A stretch of 64,000 bases of DNA from Croceicoccus sp. (GTDB lineage: Bacteria > Pseudomonadota > Alphaproteobacteria > Sphingomonadales > Sphingomonadaceae). The position numbers and the translations under genes are program-made. Within the stretch, counting starts at the first letter, position 1. Each line of letters begins with the position of its first letter. The stretch lies in the NCBI GenBank assembly GCA_002694745.1, contig NZMY01000006.1, positions 62,001-126,000 of the forward strand, in the 5' to 3' direction. Shown here one piece after another: positions 36,965 through 46,037 of the stretch. The notes under the pieces are model-generated. The model saw only the letters and a list, made by a program, of their open reading frames with translations. It searched no databases and was not told where the DNA came from.

Positions 36965-37660
36965 ATGATCCGCATGCTCACCCTTGCCTCCGCCCTGTTG
37001 CTGGCCATGCCCGCTGCCGCCCAGCCTGCCGCCGACCAGCCGGTGCCCACGCCCGCCGCGACAGCCGCGCAGGCCACACCGCAGGCGCCGACGGCAAGCG
37101 ACACGAGCCTCGCGCCGCAAACCGAGCTGGTCGCGATCGAGACCGCGCTGGGCACGATCACCGTCGCGCTGGAAACCGAACGCGCGCCGGTCACCTCGGC
37201 CAATTTCCTGCGCTATGCGGCGGAAGAACGGTTCGACGGGGCGGAGTTCTACCGCGCGATGCGGCTCGACTGGGGCGAACAGCCCAACGGGCTCATCCAA
37301 GGCGGCGCGCAGGGCTATCCCGACCGCGTGCTGCCACCCATCGCGCATGAACCCACCGACCAGACCGGCATCACGCACAAGCGCGGCACGATCTCGATGG
37401 CGATGCTCGAACCCGGCAGCGCGACCGGCGACTGGTCGATCCTGCTGTCCGACATGCCCGGACTCGACGCCGATCCCGCCAGCGAGGATCCCGCCCGCCG
37501 CGCAGGCTATGCCGCCTTTGGCCACGTGGTCGACGGGATGGACGTGGTCGAGGCGATCTGGAACGCCCCGCTCGATCCCGACAAGGGCGAAGGCTGGATG
37601 AAGGGCCAGATGCTGGCCCAGCCGGTGAAAATGATCACCGTGCGAAAAGTGGGGGACTAG
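36965..37660 (+). CDS. Periplasmic cyclophilin-type peptidyl-prolyl isomerase
   Basis: The 231-aa protein has a signal peptide (MIRMLTLASALLLAMPAAAQ), an Ala/Pro-rich spacer and a cyclophilin domain (VAIETALGTITVALETERAPVTSANFL; FYRAMRLDWGEQPNGLIQGGAQG). The insertion and the divergent active-site block are of the exported sphingomonad type, so activity may be low. It is divergent from blaI and could share the operator region between them. It ends with CTAG shared with the PerM gene. Confidence 0.85.
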   Translation: MIRMLTLASALLLAMPAAAQPAADQPVPTPAATAAQATPQAPTASDTSLAPQTELVAIETALGTITVALETERAPVTSANFLRYAAEERFDGAEFYRAMRLDWGEQPNGLIQGGAQGYPDRVLPPIAHEPTDQTGITHKRGTISMAMLEPGSATGDWSILLSDMPGLDADPASEDPARRAGYAAFGHVVDGMDVVEAIWNAPLDPDKGEGWMKGQMLAQPVKMITVRKVGD

Positions 37661-38727
37661 ACCGCTGCCACGCCGCGCTGGTCGCGCAATATCGCCCATC
37701 CGGCGATGAACAGCCCGGCCACCACCGGCCCCACCACGATACCGGTGATGCCCAGCGCCGCGATCCCGCCCAGCGTGGTGACAAGGATCACCCAGTCAGG
37801 CAGCCCGGTGTCGCGCCCTACCAGAATGGGCCGCAGCGCATTGTCGGCCAGCCCGATCACCAGCACGCCCGACCCGATCACCACCAGCCCCTGCCAGATC
37901 GCGCCGGTCGCCAGCAGATAGATCGCGGCAGGCACCCACACGATGGCGGGCCCGACCGCGGGCAGCAGCGAGAAGATCGCCATCAGCAGGCCGAACAGCA
38001 GCGCAGCGGGCAGGCCCACGATCCAGAAAGTGATCGCCCCCAGCGCGCCCTGCACCAGCCCGACGACGATCGACCCCTTGATGGTCGCGCGCGTCACCGC
38101 GACGAAACTGGCAACCAGCCTCTCGGCGATGGCGGGCTGCATCGGCAGGCTGGACTGCACCGTCGCGGTCAGTTCCTCGCCGTCGCGCAGCAGGAAGAAG
38201 GTGGCGTAAAGCCCCACCGCGAAGGACAGCACGAACCCCAGCACGCCGCCGCCGATCTCCAGCGCCTTGCCCGCGATCATGCCGACGCTCTGCTGCAGCA
38301 GTTCCAGCGCGCGCTGTTGCAGCACGTCGAACTCGCCATATCCCGAATTGTCGACCATCGCCTGCAGCCGCGCGGGCAATGCGTCATAGCCCCAGCGGAA
38401 ATATTCGCTGGCATCCATCTGCTCTTCCTGGATCGCCAGATAGATGCCGGTCGCCTGGTCGACGATCATGGTGCCGATGATCATCAGCGGAATGACGACC
38501 GCGAAGGTGATGACCAGCAGCGTCAGCGCCGCCGCCCGGTTGCGCTTGCCCCCCATGTTGCGCAGCACGCGGCGATAGAGCGGCTGGAACATGATCGCGG
38601 CCAGCACCGCCCAGAACAGCGGCGTCAGGAACGGCCATGCGATGGCCGCCAGCAGAACGGTGATGGCCAGCAGGAACAGCAGGAAACCGCCATGCTCGAT
38701 CTTGGCTCTGCGGGTCTGCTCGTCCAT
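37657..38727 (-). CDS. AI-2E/PerM family transporter
   Basis: The 356-aa protein has seven or eight TM helices in the AI-2E transporter arrangement: paired N-terminal helices (FLLFLLAITVLLAAIAWPFLTPLFWAVLAAI), a soluble middle part, then LPALLFGLLMA-like and PILVGRDTGLPDWVILVTTLGGIAALG(x)TGIVVGP at the C-terminus. Family roles include AI-2 export and sodium/proton antiport; the substrate cannot be read from the sequence. It starts 4 bases after the recN stop and shares its own stop with the cyclophilin gene. Confidence 0.87.
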   Translation of the reverse strand: MDEQTRRAKIEHGGFLLFLLAITVLLAAIAWPFLTPLFWAVLAAIMFQPLYRRVLRNMGGKRNRAAALTLLVITFAVVIPLMIIGTMIVDQATGIYLAIQEEQMDASEYFRWGYDALPARLQAMVDNSGYGEFDVLQQRALELLQQSVGMIAGKALEIGGGVLGFVLSFAVGLYATFFLLRDGEELTATVQSSLPMQPAIAERLVASFVAVTRATIKGSIVVGLVQGALGAITFWIVGLPAALLFGLLMAIFSLLPAVGPAIVWVPAAIYLLATGAIWQGLVVIGSGVLVIGLADNALRPILVGRDTGLPDWVILVTTLGGIAALGITGIVVGPVVAGLFIAGWAILRDQRGVAAV

Positions 38728-38731
38728 GCGC

Positions 38732-40423
38732 CTATACCCCTTCCAGCAGGCGTTCGGCCTGCGCCCGCGCCTCGGGCGTGATTTCCGCGCCCGACAACAT
38801 GCGGGCGATTTCCTCGACCCTTTGCCCCGCGTCCAGCATGCGGACAGAGGTGCGCGTGACCGTGCCCTCGCTCGATTTCGCGATCATGTAATGGCTGCCC
38901 CCGCGCGCCGCGACCTGCGGGCTGTGGGTGACGGCCAGCAATTGCCCCGCCGCGCCTTCCGCGCCGCCGGACGAACCGCCTGCCAGCCGCGCCAGCCGGT
39001 CGCCGATCGCGCTCGCCACCGCGCCGCCGACGCCGCGGTCGATTTCGTCGAAGATGATGACCGCCGCGCCGCCTTCCTCCGCCAGAGCGACCTTGAGCGC
39101 GAGGATGAAGCGCGACAATTCGCCGCCAGAGGCGATCTTGGCCAGCGGTGCATAGGGCGCGCCCGGATTGGTCGCGATCAGGAATTCGACACCGTCCATG
39201 CCATGCGGGCCCCAGCGCTCCTCGGGCAGGCGCTGAACCGCGGTGCGGAACTTCGCGGCGTCCAATTTCAGCGGCGCCAGTTCGGCCGCGACCGCCTTGT
39301 CCAGCCTGCGCGCCGCCTCGGCCCTTGCCGCGGACAGGGTTTCCGCCTCGGCATGGTAATGCGCGCCCGCATCGAAGGCCTTGCGCTCCAGCGCGGCGAT
39401 GCGTTCGCCCGAATGGGTGATCGCGTCGAGCGCCTCGCGCATCGCCTCCAGCTTTGCAGGCAGCGCGTCGACCTCGACATCGTGCTTGCGGGCAGCGGCG
39501 CGCAGGTCGAACAGGCGGCGCTCGGTCTCGTCCAGAACCTGCGGATCGAAGGCCAGCGCCTCGTTCGCACGGTTCAGCGCTTCCTCCGCCTCGCCCCCCT
39601 CGATCAGAGCGCGGTCCAGCGCGGCCAGCGCCTCGCCCAGCGCGGGGTGATCCTCGGCAATGCGGTCGAGCTTGCGCGCGGCGGAGCGCAATTGCGCCAA
39701 TGGCCCGTCGGACCCTGCGAACACATGCCCCAGATCGGACAGGTCGTCCGCCAGACGCTCGCCCTTCTGCATGTCGGCGCGGGCCAGCGCGAGCTCCTCC
39801 TCCTCGCCCGGCACGGGGGCCAGCTTCTCAAGCTCCTCGACATGGGCGGTCAGCAGTTCCTCTTCGGCCTGCGCATCGGCGGCGACGCGCTTCGCCTCGG
39901 CCAGCGCGTCCTCGGCCTTGCGCCATGCGGCCCACGCCTCGGCCACGCGGCTTTCATCCATGCCGGCATAGCGGGTCAGAAGTTCGCGGTGGCCGCGCGG
40001 GTTCACCAGCCCGCGGTCGTCATGCTGCCCGTGCAGTTCCACCAGCGCGGGCGCGAGCGAGCGCAGCACCGCCACCCCCACCGGCTGCCCGTTGACGAAG
40101 GCCTTGGACCCGCCATCCGCCTTGACCTGCCGCCGCAGCAGCAACGGCTCGCCCGGCTCGATCTCGACCCCCGCATCCTCAAGAGCGTCCGCCAGCAGCG
40201 GCGGCATGGCGGCGAATTCGAAGGTGGCAGTGACGCTCGCCTTGTCCTCTCCGGCGCGCACCAGCGACGTTTCCGCGCGGTTGCCCAGCACCAGCCCCAG
40301 CGCGTCGAGCAGGATCGACTTGCCCGCCCCCGTCTCGCCCGTCAGCACGCCGAGCCCCGCACGGAAATCGAGGTCGAGCGCCTCTATCAGGACGATATTG
40401 CGGATCTGCAGGCTGGTCAGCAT
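38732..40423 (-). CDS. recN: DNA repair protein RecN
   Basis: The 563-aa SMC-like ATPase starts MLTSLQIRNIVLIEALDLDF with Walker A GETGAGKSILLDAL. Two coiled-coil arms fill the middle. The C-terminal half carries the signature ASGGELSRFILALKVAL and Walker B IIFDEIDRGVGGAVA. RecN acts in double-strand break repair. ATG 40423 is the family start; the frame upstream lacks similarity. No clear LexA site is visible upstream. It is cotranscribed with the PerM gene. Confidence 0.95.
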   Translation of the reverse strand: MLTSLQIRNIVLIEALDLDFRAGLGVLTGETGAGKSILLDALGLVLGNRAETSLVRAGEDKASVTATFEFAAMPPLLADALEDAGVEIEPGEPLLLRRQVKADGGSKAFVNGQPVGVAVLRSLAPALVELHGQHDDRGLVNPRGHRELLTRYAGMDESRVAEAWAAWRKAEDALAEAKRVAADAQAEEELLTAHVEELEKLAPVPGEEEELALARADMQKGERLADDLSDLGHVFAGSDGPLAQLRSAARKLDRIAEDHPALGEALAALDRALIEGGEAEEALNRANEALAFDPQVLDETERRLFDLRAAARKHDVEVDALPAKLEAMREALDAITHSGERIAALERKAFDAGAHYHAEAETLSAARAEAARRLDKAVAAELAPLKLDAAKFRTAVQRLPEERWGPHGMDGVEFLIATNPGAPYAPLAKIASGGELSRFILALKVALAEEGGAAVIIFDEIDRGVGGAVASAIGDRLARLAGGSSGGAEGAAGQLLAVTHSPQVAARGGSHYMIAKSSEGTVTRTSVRMLDAGQRVEEIARMLSGAEITPEARAQAERLLEGV

Positions 40424-40637
40424 GGTCGCGTCGATAAATGGACTGTCGGCGCGGATTTCACCACCGTCTCCCCAGCCCGCGCACAATATGCCCCCAGCTT
40501 TTCCACAGCTTTACCCCGTTTCCCGTCACAGCGCTGTCACAACGTCGCCGAACCGCAACAACGGGCGGGCATAGAGGCCGTAATAGAGATGAAAAGCCGG
40601 ATACCGCAAGCTTGAGCGCAAGATCAGGGGGCCGATC

Positions 40638-41636
40638 ATGACCAATATCGCGCGGAACGAGATCTTTACGAAAACCGGGTCTGAAACCACGATTGCCGAC
40701 ACGATCATGTCACCGGGCTCGCTGCCCGAATGGCTGGACTTGCCCGAACCGCGCGGCTTTCGGCCAAAGCGCAAATATCGCACCCTCTATATTTCCGACG
40801 TCCATCTCGGCACGCCGGGCTGCAACGCCGAACTGCTGATCGATTTCCTGTCGGGGGTGGAGTGCGAGACGCTCTACCTCGTCGGCGACATCGTCGACGG
40901 CTGGCGGCTGAAAAAGGGCTGGTACTGGCCCGACGCGCATAACGAGGTGGTGCGCCGCATATTGAAGATGGCGCACAGGGGCACGCGCGTCATTCTGGTC
41001 GCGGGCAACCATGACGAGATGCTGCGCAGCTATGCCGGTATGCATTTCGGCGGGGTCGAGATCGCGAACGAGGTGATCCACACCACCGCCGACGGCCGCC
41101 GCCTGATGGTCGTGCACGGCGATGCGTTCGACGGGGTGGTGCTCTATGCCCGCTGGCTCGCCTTCGCGGGCGATCAGGCCTATGCGCTGCTGCTGAAATC
41201 CAACATCTGGCTGAACCGCTGCCGCCGCCTGCTCAAGCTGCCCTACTGGTCGCTGTCGGCCTATCTGAAGCACCGCGTGAAGAACGTCGTCCAGTTCGTC
41301 TGCGATTTCGAGGAAGCGGTCGCCCATGCCGCGCGCGAACGCGGCGTTGACGGGGTGGTGTGCGGGCACATCCATTGCGCGGAAATCCGACAGATCGGCG
41401 ACATCACATATTACAACGACGGCGACTGGGTCGAAAGCTGCACCGCGATTGCAGAGGATTTCGACGGCGCGATGCGGATCATCGACCACGCCGCCGACGT
41501 GCGCGAACGCGACCGGCTGGCCCGCGAGGCGCGCCAGAACGCGCCCGCCCCGCAAAGCGCCTCCGCCCAAGACAGCGCGCCCACAGGCGTTCCCGGCCCC
41601 GCCATCGTCCCCGAAACCGAACCGGCAGCCGCCTGA
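40638..41636 (+). CDS. UDP-2,3-diacylglucosamine diphosphatase-like metallophosphoesterase
   Basis: The 332-aa calcineurin-type phosphoesterase has the metal ligands D54-x-H56 (ISDVHLG), GD84IVDG, GN124H125DE, VVHGDAFDG and GHIH. The ISDVHLGTPGCNAELLIDFL segment and LKxWYWPDAHNEVVRRIL match LpxH-like UDP-diacylglucosamine pyrophosphohydrolases of lipid A synthesis and the related YbbF group. The C-terminal 30 residues are Ala/Pro-rich. ATG 40638 follows AGGGGG. The glycosyltransferase gene starts about 35 bases after it. Confidence 0.85.
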   Translation: MTNIARNEIFTKTGSETTIADTIMSPGSLPEWLDLPEPRGFRPKRKYRTLYISDVHLGTPGCNAELLIDFLSGVECETLYLVGDIVDGWRLKKGWYWPDAHNEVVRRILKMAHRGTRVILVAGNHDEMLRSYAGMHFGGVEIANEVIHTTADGRRLMVVHGDAFDGVVLYARWLAFAGDQAYALLLKSNIWLNRCRRLLKLPYWSLSAYLKHRVKNVVQFVCDFEEAVAHAARERGVDGVVCGHIHCAEIRQIGDITYYNDGDWVESCTAIAEDFDGAMRIIDHAADVRERDRLAREARQNAPAPQSASAQDSAPTGVPGPAIVPETEPAAA

Positions 41637-41671
41637 TCGTGACAGGCGCGCAGCCGCCCGGCACACCGCCC

Positions 41672-42760
41672 ATGCCCCGCCGCATCCTGCTGGCGACCGA
41701 CGCATGGACGCCGCAGGTGAACGGCGTGGTCCGCACGCTGGAGGAAACGGTCGCACGTCTTCGCCAGCGCGGCCACCAGGTCGAATTGGTCACGCCAGAC
41801 CTGTTCATGAACATGCCGATGCCGTTCTATCCCGAAATCCGCCTCGCCATGGTGCCCGGCAACGGGGTGACGCGCCGGATAGAGGCATTTCGCCCCGATC
41901 TCGTCCATATCGCCACCGAAGGGCCGATCGGCTGGGCCGCGCGCCGCTGGTGCCTTGCGCATGACATGCCCTTCACCACCGCGTTCCACACGCGCTTTCC
42001 CGATTATGTCGCGGTGCGCACGGGGCTGTCGGCAGAGCGGATCTGGCCGCTGATGCGGCGCTTTCACGCACCCTCGCGCACCGTGCTCGCCGCGACGCCC
42101 AGCCTGCGCGCCGAATTGACCGGCCGCCGGATCGGCCCGGTCGCGCCATGGTCGCGCGGGATCGATGCGGATCTGTTCAACGTGGACGCAGTGCCCGACC
42201 CGGCCCTGCGCGCCCTCCCCGGCCCGGTGCTGCTCTATGTCGGCCGCGTCGCGCCCGAGAAAGGCCTCGAGGATTTCCTCGGCGCGCGGCATCACGGCAC
42301 GAGGGTCGTGGTCGGCGACGGTCCCGCGCTCGCCGGGCTGAAGGCGAAATATCCGGATGCCGTGTTCACTGGCCGCCTGACCGGCAAGGCGCTCGCCAGC
42401 GCCTATGCGGCGGCGGATTGCTTCGTGTTTCCCAGCCGGTCCGACACTTTCGGGCTTGTAATGGTCGAGGCGCTGGCCTGCGGCGTGCCGGTCGCGGGCT
42501 ATCCGGTGCAGGGGCCGATCGACATCGTGGGGCCCAAGGGGCGCGGCGGGATGAGCGAACTTGCCCGCGTAATCGGCGCGGTGGACGAAGACCTCGATAC
42601 CGCCATCGCCCATGCCCTGCTCGCCAGCCGCAGCGATTGCGCCGCCTATGGCGCCAGCTTCAGCTGGGAGGCGGCGACCGACCAGTTCGTCGCCGCATTG
42701 GGCGCGGTGCTGGAAGACGATCCCCCTCTGGCAGACGGAACCGCCCCGCTGGCGGCGTGA
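41672..42760 (+). CDS. Glycosyltransferase family 4 (mannosyltransferase-like)
   Basis: The 362-aa GT-B enzyme starts MPRRILLATDAWTPQVNGVV, the usual opening of alphaproteobacterial GT4 proteins next to metallophosphoesterases. The sugar-nucleotide half has GPVLLYVGRVAPEKGLEDFL, then FPSRSDTFGLVMVEALACGVPVAGY with the EX7E motif. GTG 41639 is an alternative start. The pairing with the phosphoesterase suggests work on lipid-linked sugars such as glycolipid or lipid A precursors (inference). Confidence 0.88.
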   Translation: MPRRILLATDAWTPQVNGVVRTLEETVARLRQRGHQVELVTPDLFMNMPMPFYPEIRLAMVPGNGVTRRIEAFRPDLVHIATEGPIGWAARRWCLAHDMPFTTAFHTRFPDYVAVRTGLSAERIWPLMRRFHAPSRTVLAATPSLRAELTGRRIGPVAPWSRGIDADLFNVDAVPDPALRALPGPVLLYVGRVAPEKGLEDFLGARHHGTRVVVGDGPALAGLKAKYPDAVFTGRLTGKALASAYAAADCFVFPSRSDTFGLVMVEALACGVPVAGYPVQGPIDIVGPKGRGGMSELARVIGAVDEDLDTAIAHALLASRSDCAAYGASFSWEAATDQFVAALGAVLEDDPPLADGTAPLAA

Positions 42761-42896
42761 ATCGCCTGTTTTCGCGGAACCGGAACCGTTTTCGCGCTTA
42801 TCCTATATAGAGGATGACGCCGTAAGGCCCCCACGACCCCATCACAGACCGCCGCGGCGCCATCGTTCCCTTCTGTTACGAAAACGGAGAACGATC

Positions 42897-43319
42897 ATGG
42901 CCGACACAACTGAACGAACCGCCGGAAACACGAGGACCGTCCGCGAGATGGTCGACGCAGGCCACGCGATGGAACGCGACGAGGGCAAGGACCTCATCGC
43001 CTCCGACCGGGTCGAGGGCACCGCCGTCTATCGCCCCGATGGCGAAAAGATCGGGCGCATCCATCACTTCATGGTCGGCAAGCGCAATGGCCGCGTCGAA
43101 TATGCGGTGCTCAGCTTTGGCGGCTTCCTTGGCATGGGCGCGGAACATCGCCCCGTCCCGTGGGAAGCGCTGGACTATGACACCGGCCTCGGCGGCTATG
43201 TCGTGTCGGCCGATGAGGACGTGCTGAAGGCCAGCCCCACCATCGACCCCGCCGACCGACTGGCCTGGGACCGCGCCTTTGCGACGCAGATCTACGGCTA
43301 TTGGGGCGTGCCCTACTGA
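42897..43319 (+). CDS. PRC-barrel domain protein
   Basis: The 140-aa protein has a polar N-terminus and one PRC-barrel (LIASDRVEGTAVYRPDGEKI; IHHFMVGKRNGRVEYAVLSFGGFLG; HRPVPWEALDYD). Such proteins are abundant in stressed alphaproteobacteria, and many are under general stress control. No signal peptide is seen. ACGGAGA precedes ATG 42897. It converges with the small membrane protein gene after 25 bases. Confidence 0.87.
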   Translation: MADTTERTAGNTRTVREMVDAGHAMERDEGKDLIASDRVEGTAVYRPDGEKIGRIHHFMVGKRNGRVEYAVLSFGGFLGMGAEHRPVPWEALDYDTGLGGYVVSADEDVLKASPTIDPADRLAWDRAFATQIYGYWGVPY

Positions 43320-43344
43320 CAGCGCCCCCGATCCGGCGCCGCCC

Positions 43345-43512
43345 CTATACGGGCGGCGTCATCACGCTGAAGACGAAGCCCACGGTCCCCGCCCCGAACA
43401 CGGCGGCGCTGCCCAGTTGCGAGGCAATGCGCGCGTGGCGGTTGCGGAATGTGGGCAGGAACAGCAGTAGCGCAAGGCCGACGGCCATGAGGATGATACC
43501 GATCTGTGTCAT
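43345..43512 (-). CDS. Small two-helix membrane protein (55 aa)
   Basis: On the minus strand an ATG at 43512 preceded by GGGGGGACTGA opens a 55-codon frame ending at TAG 43345. The protein starts MTQIGIILMAVGLALLLFLP (TM1), then a basic turn TFRNRHARIAS, then a second hydrophobic stretch LGSAAVFGAGTVGFVFSVM ending in TPPV. Basic turn and two helices give a helical hairpin with a cytoplasmic loop. Similar short proteins exist in Erythrobacteraceae, but I cannot name a function. Confidence 0.72.
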   Translation of the reverse strand: MTQIGIILMAVGLALLLFLPTFRNRHARIASQLGSAAVFGAGTVGFVFSVMTPPV

Positions 43513-43812
43513 TTCAGTCCCCCCGTTGCTGGCATGAATGCCGGGTCGAGGGTGCTGCCGCGCGCCTTAACGGAAAGCTGAAATTAATCATGAACGGCGG
43601 CGGCCAAGGCGTCCGCACCGCCCTGCCCGCATGGCCCACGCCTGAGAAACATCGTCCGCCATGCACGACGAAACTGGACATCTCGCCGCATATTTGATGA
43701 ACTCGCGCCGATAGCGCACCGGGGGGCCGCGCGGCTGGCTGGCCGCATTCCTGTCAGGGCGAAAAGCAAGAGGATGCCGGGTCTGCGATTTTCATCCGGG
43801 GGGACCTGATCG
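43513..43812. other. Intergenic region without recognisable gene
   Basis: This 300-base gap lies between the small membrane protein and the aminotransferase. Open frames here are short and have no recognisable motif. A GGGGGGAC ribosome-like stretch precedes the aminotransferase ATG. I see no other structured element. Confidence 0.5.
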
Positions 43813-45042
43813 ATGCTGCCTGACCGTTACGCCGAAGACCGTTACGCCCAAGACCAATACGCTGGCGATTGCGATTTCATCGACACCGCCCTGCCCGCCG
43901 ATCGGCAGGAAGAGCTTTCGGGGCGCGGTTTCAACCGCCGCCAGATCGGGCGCATCGCGATGATGCTGGGCGGGGGCGCCGCGATGGCGAGCTTCGGCCG
44001 GCCCGCGCTGGCCCAGCAATCGGGCCCCGCCGTGGTCGGCGCGCTGCGGATCGCGTCGAACGAATGCTGGACCGGCCCGTTTTCCGAAGGCGTCGCCGCC
44101 GCGGCCATGATGGCCAGCCAGGGCAACCGCTATGAACCCGACAACAACCACGCGAAACTGGCCGCCGCCGTCGCCGAGGTGGAGGGGCTGCCCGAGGATC
44201 GCATCCTCGCCTGGCCCGGTTCCAGCGATCCGCTGAACCGCGTGGTCGTCACCTTCTGCTCGCCCGAACGCGGGCTGGTCACCGCCAACCCCAGCTATGA
44301 ACAGGCGTGGCGGACCAGCGAATGGCTGGGCGTCCCGCTAAGCCGCGTTCCGCTGACCGCCGATCACCGGCACGACGTTCGGGCGATGCTGGCGGCCAAT
44401 CCCCGCGCCGGCCTCTATTACGTGTGCTCGCCCAATAACCCGACCGGCACCGTCACCCCGATCGAGGACATCGTCTGGCTGGCGCAAAACAAGCCGAAAG
44501 ACGCGGTGCTGGTGGTGGATGAGGCCTATATCCACTTCTCAGGCACGCCCAGCGCCGCCGCGCTGGCCGCCAGCCGCGACGATGTGATCGTGCTGCGCAC
44601 CATTTCCAAGCTGTTCGGCATGGCCGGGATGCGGCTGGGCCTGACCTTCGCCCACCCTGCGCTGTACGAACGGATGATGCGCTATGACGGGGAGCAGGTG
44701 ACCTTCATGGTCCCGATGACCGCCATCGCCTGCGGCACGGCCAGCCTGCCGCTCGCCGCCAAGATCGCCGCCCGCCGGGACCAGATGATCGCGGTGCGCG
44801 AGGAAACGCTGGATCACATGAAAAAGCGCGGCATCGCCACCATCGGATCGCAGGCGAACATGTTCATGGCCGACTGGGGCGCATTGGGGACCCCTGCCGA
44901 CATGCAGCAGAAATTCCTCGATCAGGGTGTCCAGATCGGCCGGTCATGGGACGCATGGCCGACGATGAGCCGGATCACCATCGGTTCGGCCGAGGACATG
45001 CAGACATTCCGCCTTGCCCTCGACCGGATCCTGATGGGCTAG
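43813..45042 (+). CDS. PLP-dependent aminotransferase class I/II with a Tat-like leader
   Basis: This 409-aa fold-type I aminotransferase resembles histidinol-phosphate aminotransferase. NPTG (N209), VDEAYI (D236) and TISKLFGMAGMRLG (PLP-binding K266) are all present. Unusually, residues 1-68 precede the enzyme. A 15-bp repeat encodes DRYAE, DRYAQ and DQYAG, followed by FNRRQIGRIAMM and a hydrophobic core ending in RPALAQQ, which looks like a twin-arginine signal (R42-R43). An exported, folded, cofactor-loaded aminotransferase is plausible. The signal is not canonical (RRQIG instead of RRxFLK). Confidence 0.85.
   Translation: MLPDRYAEDRYAQDQYAGDCDFIDTALPADRQEELSGRGFNRRQIGRIAMMLGGGAAMASFGRPALAQQSGPAVVGALRIASNECWTGPFSEGVAAAAMMASQGNRYEPDNNHAKLAAAVAEVEGLPEDRILAWPGSSDPLNRVVVTFCSPERGLVTANPSYEQAWRTSEWLGVPLSRVPLTADHRHDVRAMLAANPRAGLYYVCSPNNPTGTVTPIEDIVWLAQNKPKDAVLVVDEAYIHFSGTPSAAALAASRDDVIVLRTISKLFGMAGMRLGLTFAHPALYERMMRYDGEQVTFMVPMTAIACGTASLPLAAKIAARRDQMIAVREETLDHMKKRGIATIGSQANMFMADWGALGTPADMQQKFLDQGVQIGRSWDAWPTMSRITIGSAEDMQTFRLALDRILMG
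43822..43866 (+). repeat. Three 15-bp repeats in the aminotransferase leader
   Basis: Units at 43822, 43837 and 43852 encode DRYAE, DRYAQ and DQYAG. The first two differ at one base; the third is more diverged. The unit length preserves the frame. Confidence 0.85.
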
Positions 45043-45051
45043 CCTGCCGGA

Positions 45052-45909
45052 TCAGGCCGCCTTTTTCTTGAAAAGCAGCGTCATGCGGTCGCTCTCGCCG
45101 ATGGCGGCGCGCGCCGCGCGGGTCGCCTCGTCGTCCGCGCCGCTATAGCTGGGCGGCAGCGACCAGACGCCGCCCTCCCAATTGGCGGGGTCCTTGGCAT
45201 TGGCGTTGATCTCGCTCGCCTCGACCAGTTCGAAGCCCTGCGCCTCGACCATTGCGATGACGTCCGCTTGCCGCAGATAGCCGTTCGATCCGGTCACGTA
45301 ATCGTCGGGCGCATCGGCGCGCGCGCGGTGCTGGACGATGCCCAGCATGCCGTCCGGCTTCAGCAGCGCATGGATCCGCTCAAGCTCCGTCGCGGCGATG
45401 CCCATGCGGGTCAGATTATGCATCTCGCGGAAGATCAGCACGCGGTCGACGGTGCCGTTATGCTCGGCGCCCAGATCGGCACTGGTGATATTGTCGACCG
45501 CCGCGCCCGACAGGTTCCACGTGGGGCTCTTTTCGGCGAAATTCGGCACCAGCTTGGACATATAGGTCCTGCCGCCCTCGTCCTCGATCAGCGAGGGATC
45601 GGGATTGAGCCCGATGTAACGCCCGTCAGGCCCCAGATAGGGCACCAGCACGCGCGTGTACCACCCGCCCGATGGCATGAAATCGGCAACCGTCATGCCC
45701 GGCTTCACCTGGAAGAATGCCAGCGTCTCGGCGGGATGGCGATACTGGTCGCGCGCCTTGTCCTCGGCGCGGTTGTCCTGCATCAGCGCGGCGTGCATGG
45801 CAGGGTCATGCTGGGCGGCACTGGCGTGATGATCGGCCCATGCGGCGGTTGGAACGGCAACCGCAAGCGCAAGGGGCGCGATGGCAGCGGCATACGACTT
45901 CAAACGCAT
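45052..45909 (-). CDS. Exported class I SAM methyltransferase-like protein
   Basis: The 285-aa protein has a signal peptide (SYAAAIAPLALAVAVPTAAWA) and a methyltransferase fold: LAFFQVKPGMTVADFMPSGGWYTRVL for SAM binding and VDRVLIFREMHNL. Members of this family, often annotated 'class I SAM-dependent methyltransferase', are secreted, although SAM is not expected in the periplasm, so the ligand is unclear. ATG 45909 follows GGGAGA. It converges with the aminotransferase, 9 bases between stops. Confidence 0.83.
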   Translation of the reverse strand: MRLKSYAAAIAPLALAVAVPTAAWADHHASAAQHDPAMHAALMQDNRAEDKARDQYRHPAETLAFFQVKPGMTVADFMPSGGWYTRVLVPYLGPDGRYIGLNPDPSLIEDEGGRTYMSKLVPNFAEKSPTWNLSGAAVDNITSADLGAEHNGTVDRVLIFREMHNLTRMGIAATELERIHALLKPDGMLGIVQHRARADAPDDYVTGSNGYLRQADVIAMVEAQGFELVEASEINANAKDPANWEGGVWSLPPSYSGADDEATRAARAAIGESDRMTLLFKKKAA

Positions 45910-46037
45910 ATCGGTTCTCCCGGAAATTTCTGGCGGATTGCCTGTGCATGCGATCTTAGGGTGCCCTGCCCCCATAACAAGCGCCGCGAGCGTTCCGGGC
46001 GAGAAAAATGGACGATCCGGGCCGAATGGCGAACCGA

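Noticed and set aside
40528-40537. Palindrome ACAGCGCTGT between recN and the phosphoesterase as a LexA site
   Set aside because: It does not match the alphaproteobacterial GTTC-N7-GTTC or GAAC-N7-GTTC patterns.
42771-42800. GGAAC sequences upstream of the PRC-barrel gene as an EcfG promoter
   Set aside because: No GTT at the required 16-17 base spacing from either GGAAC.
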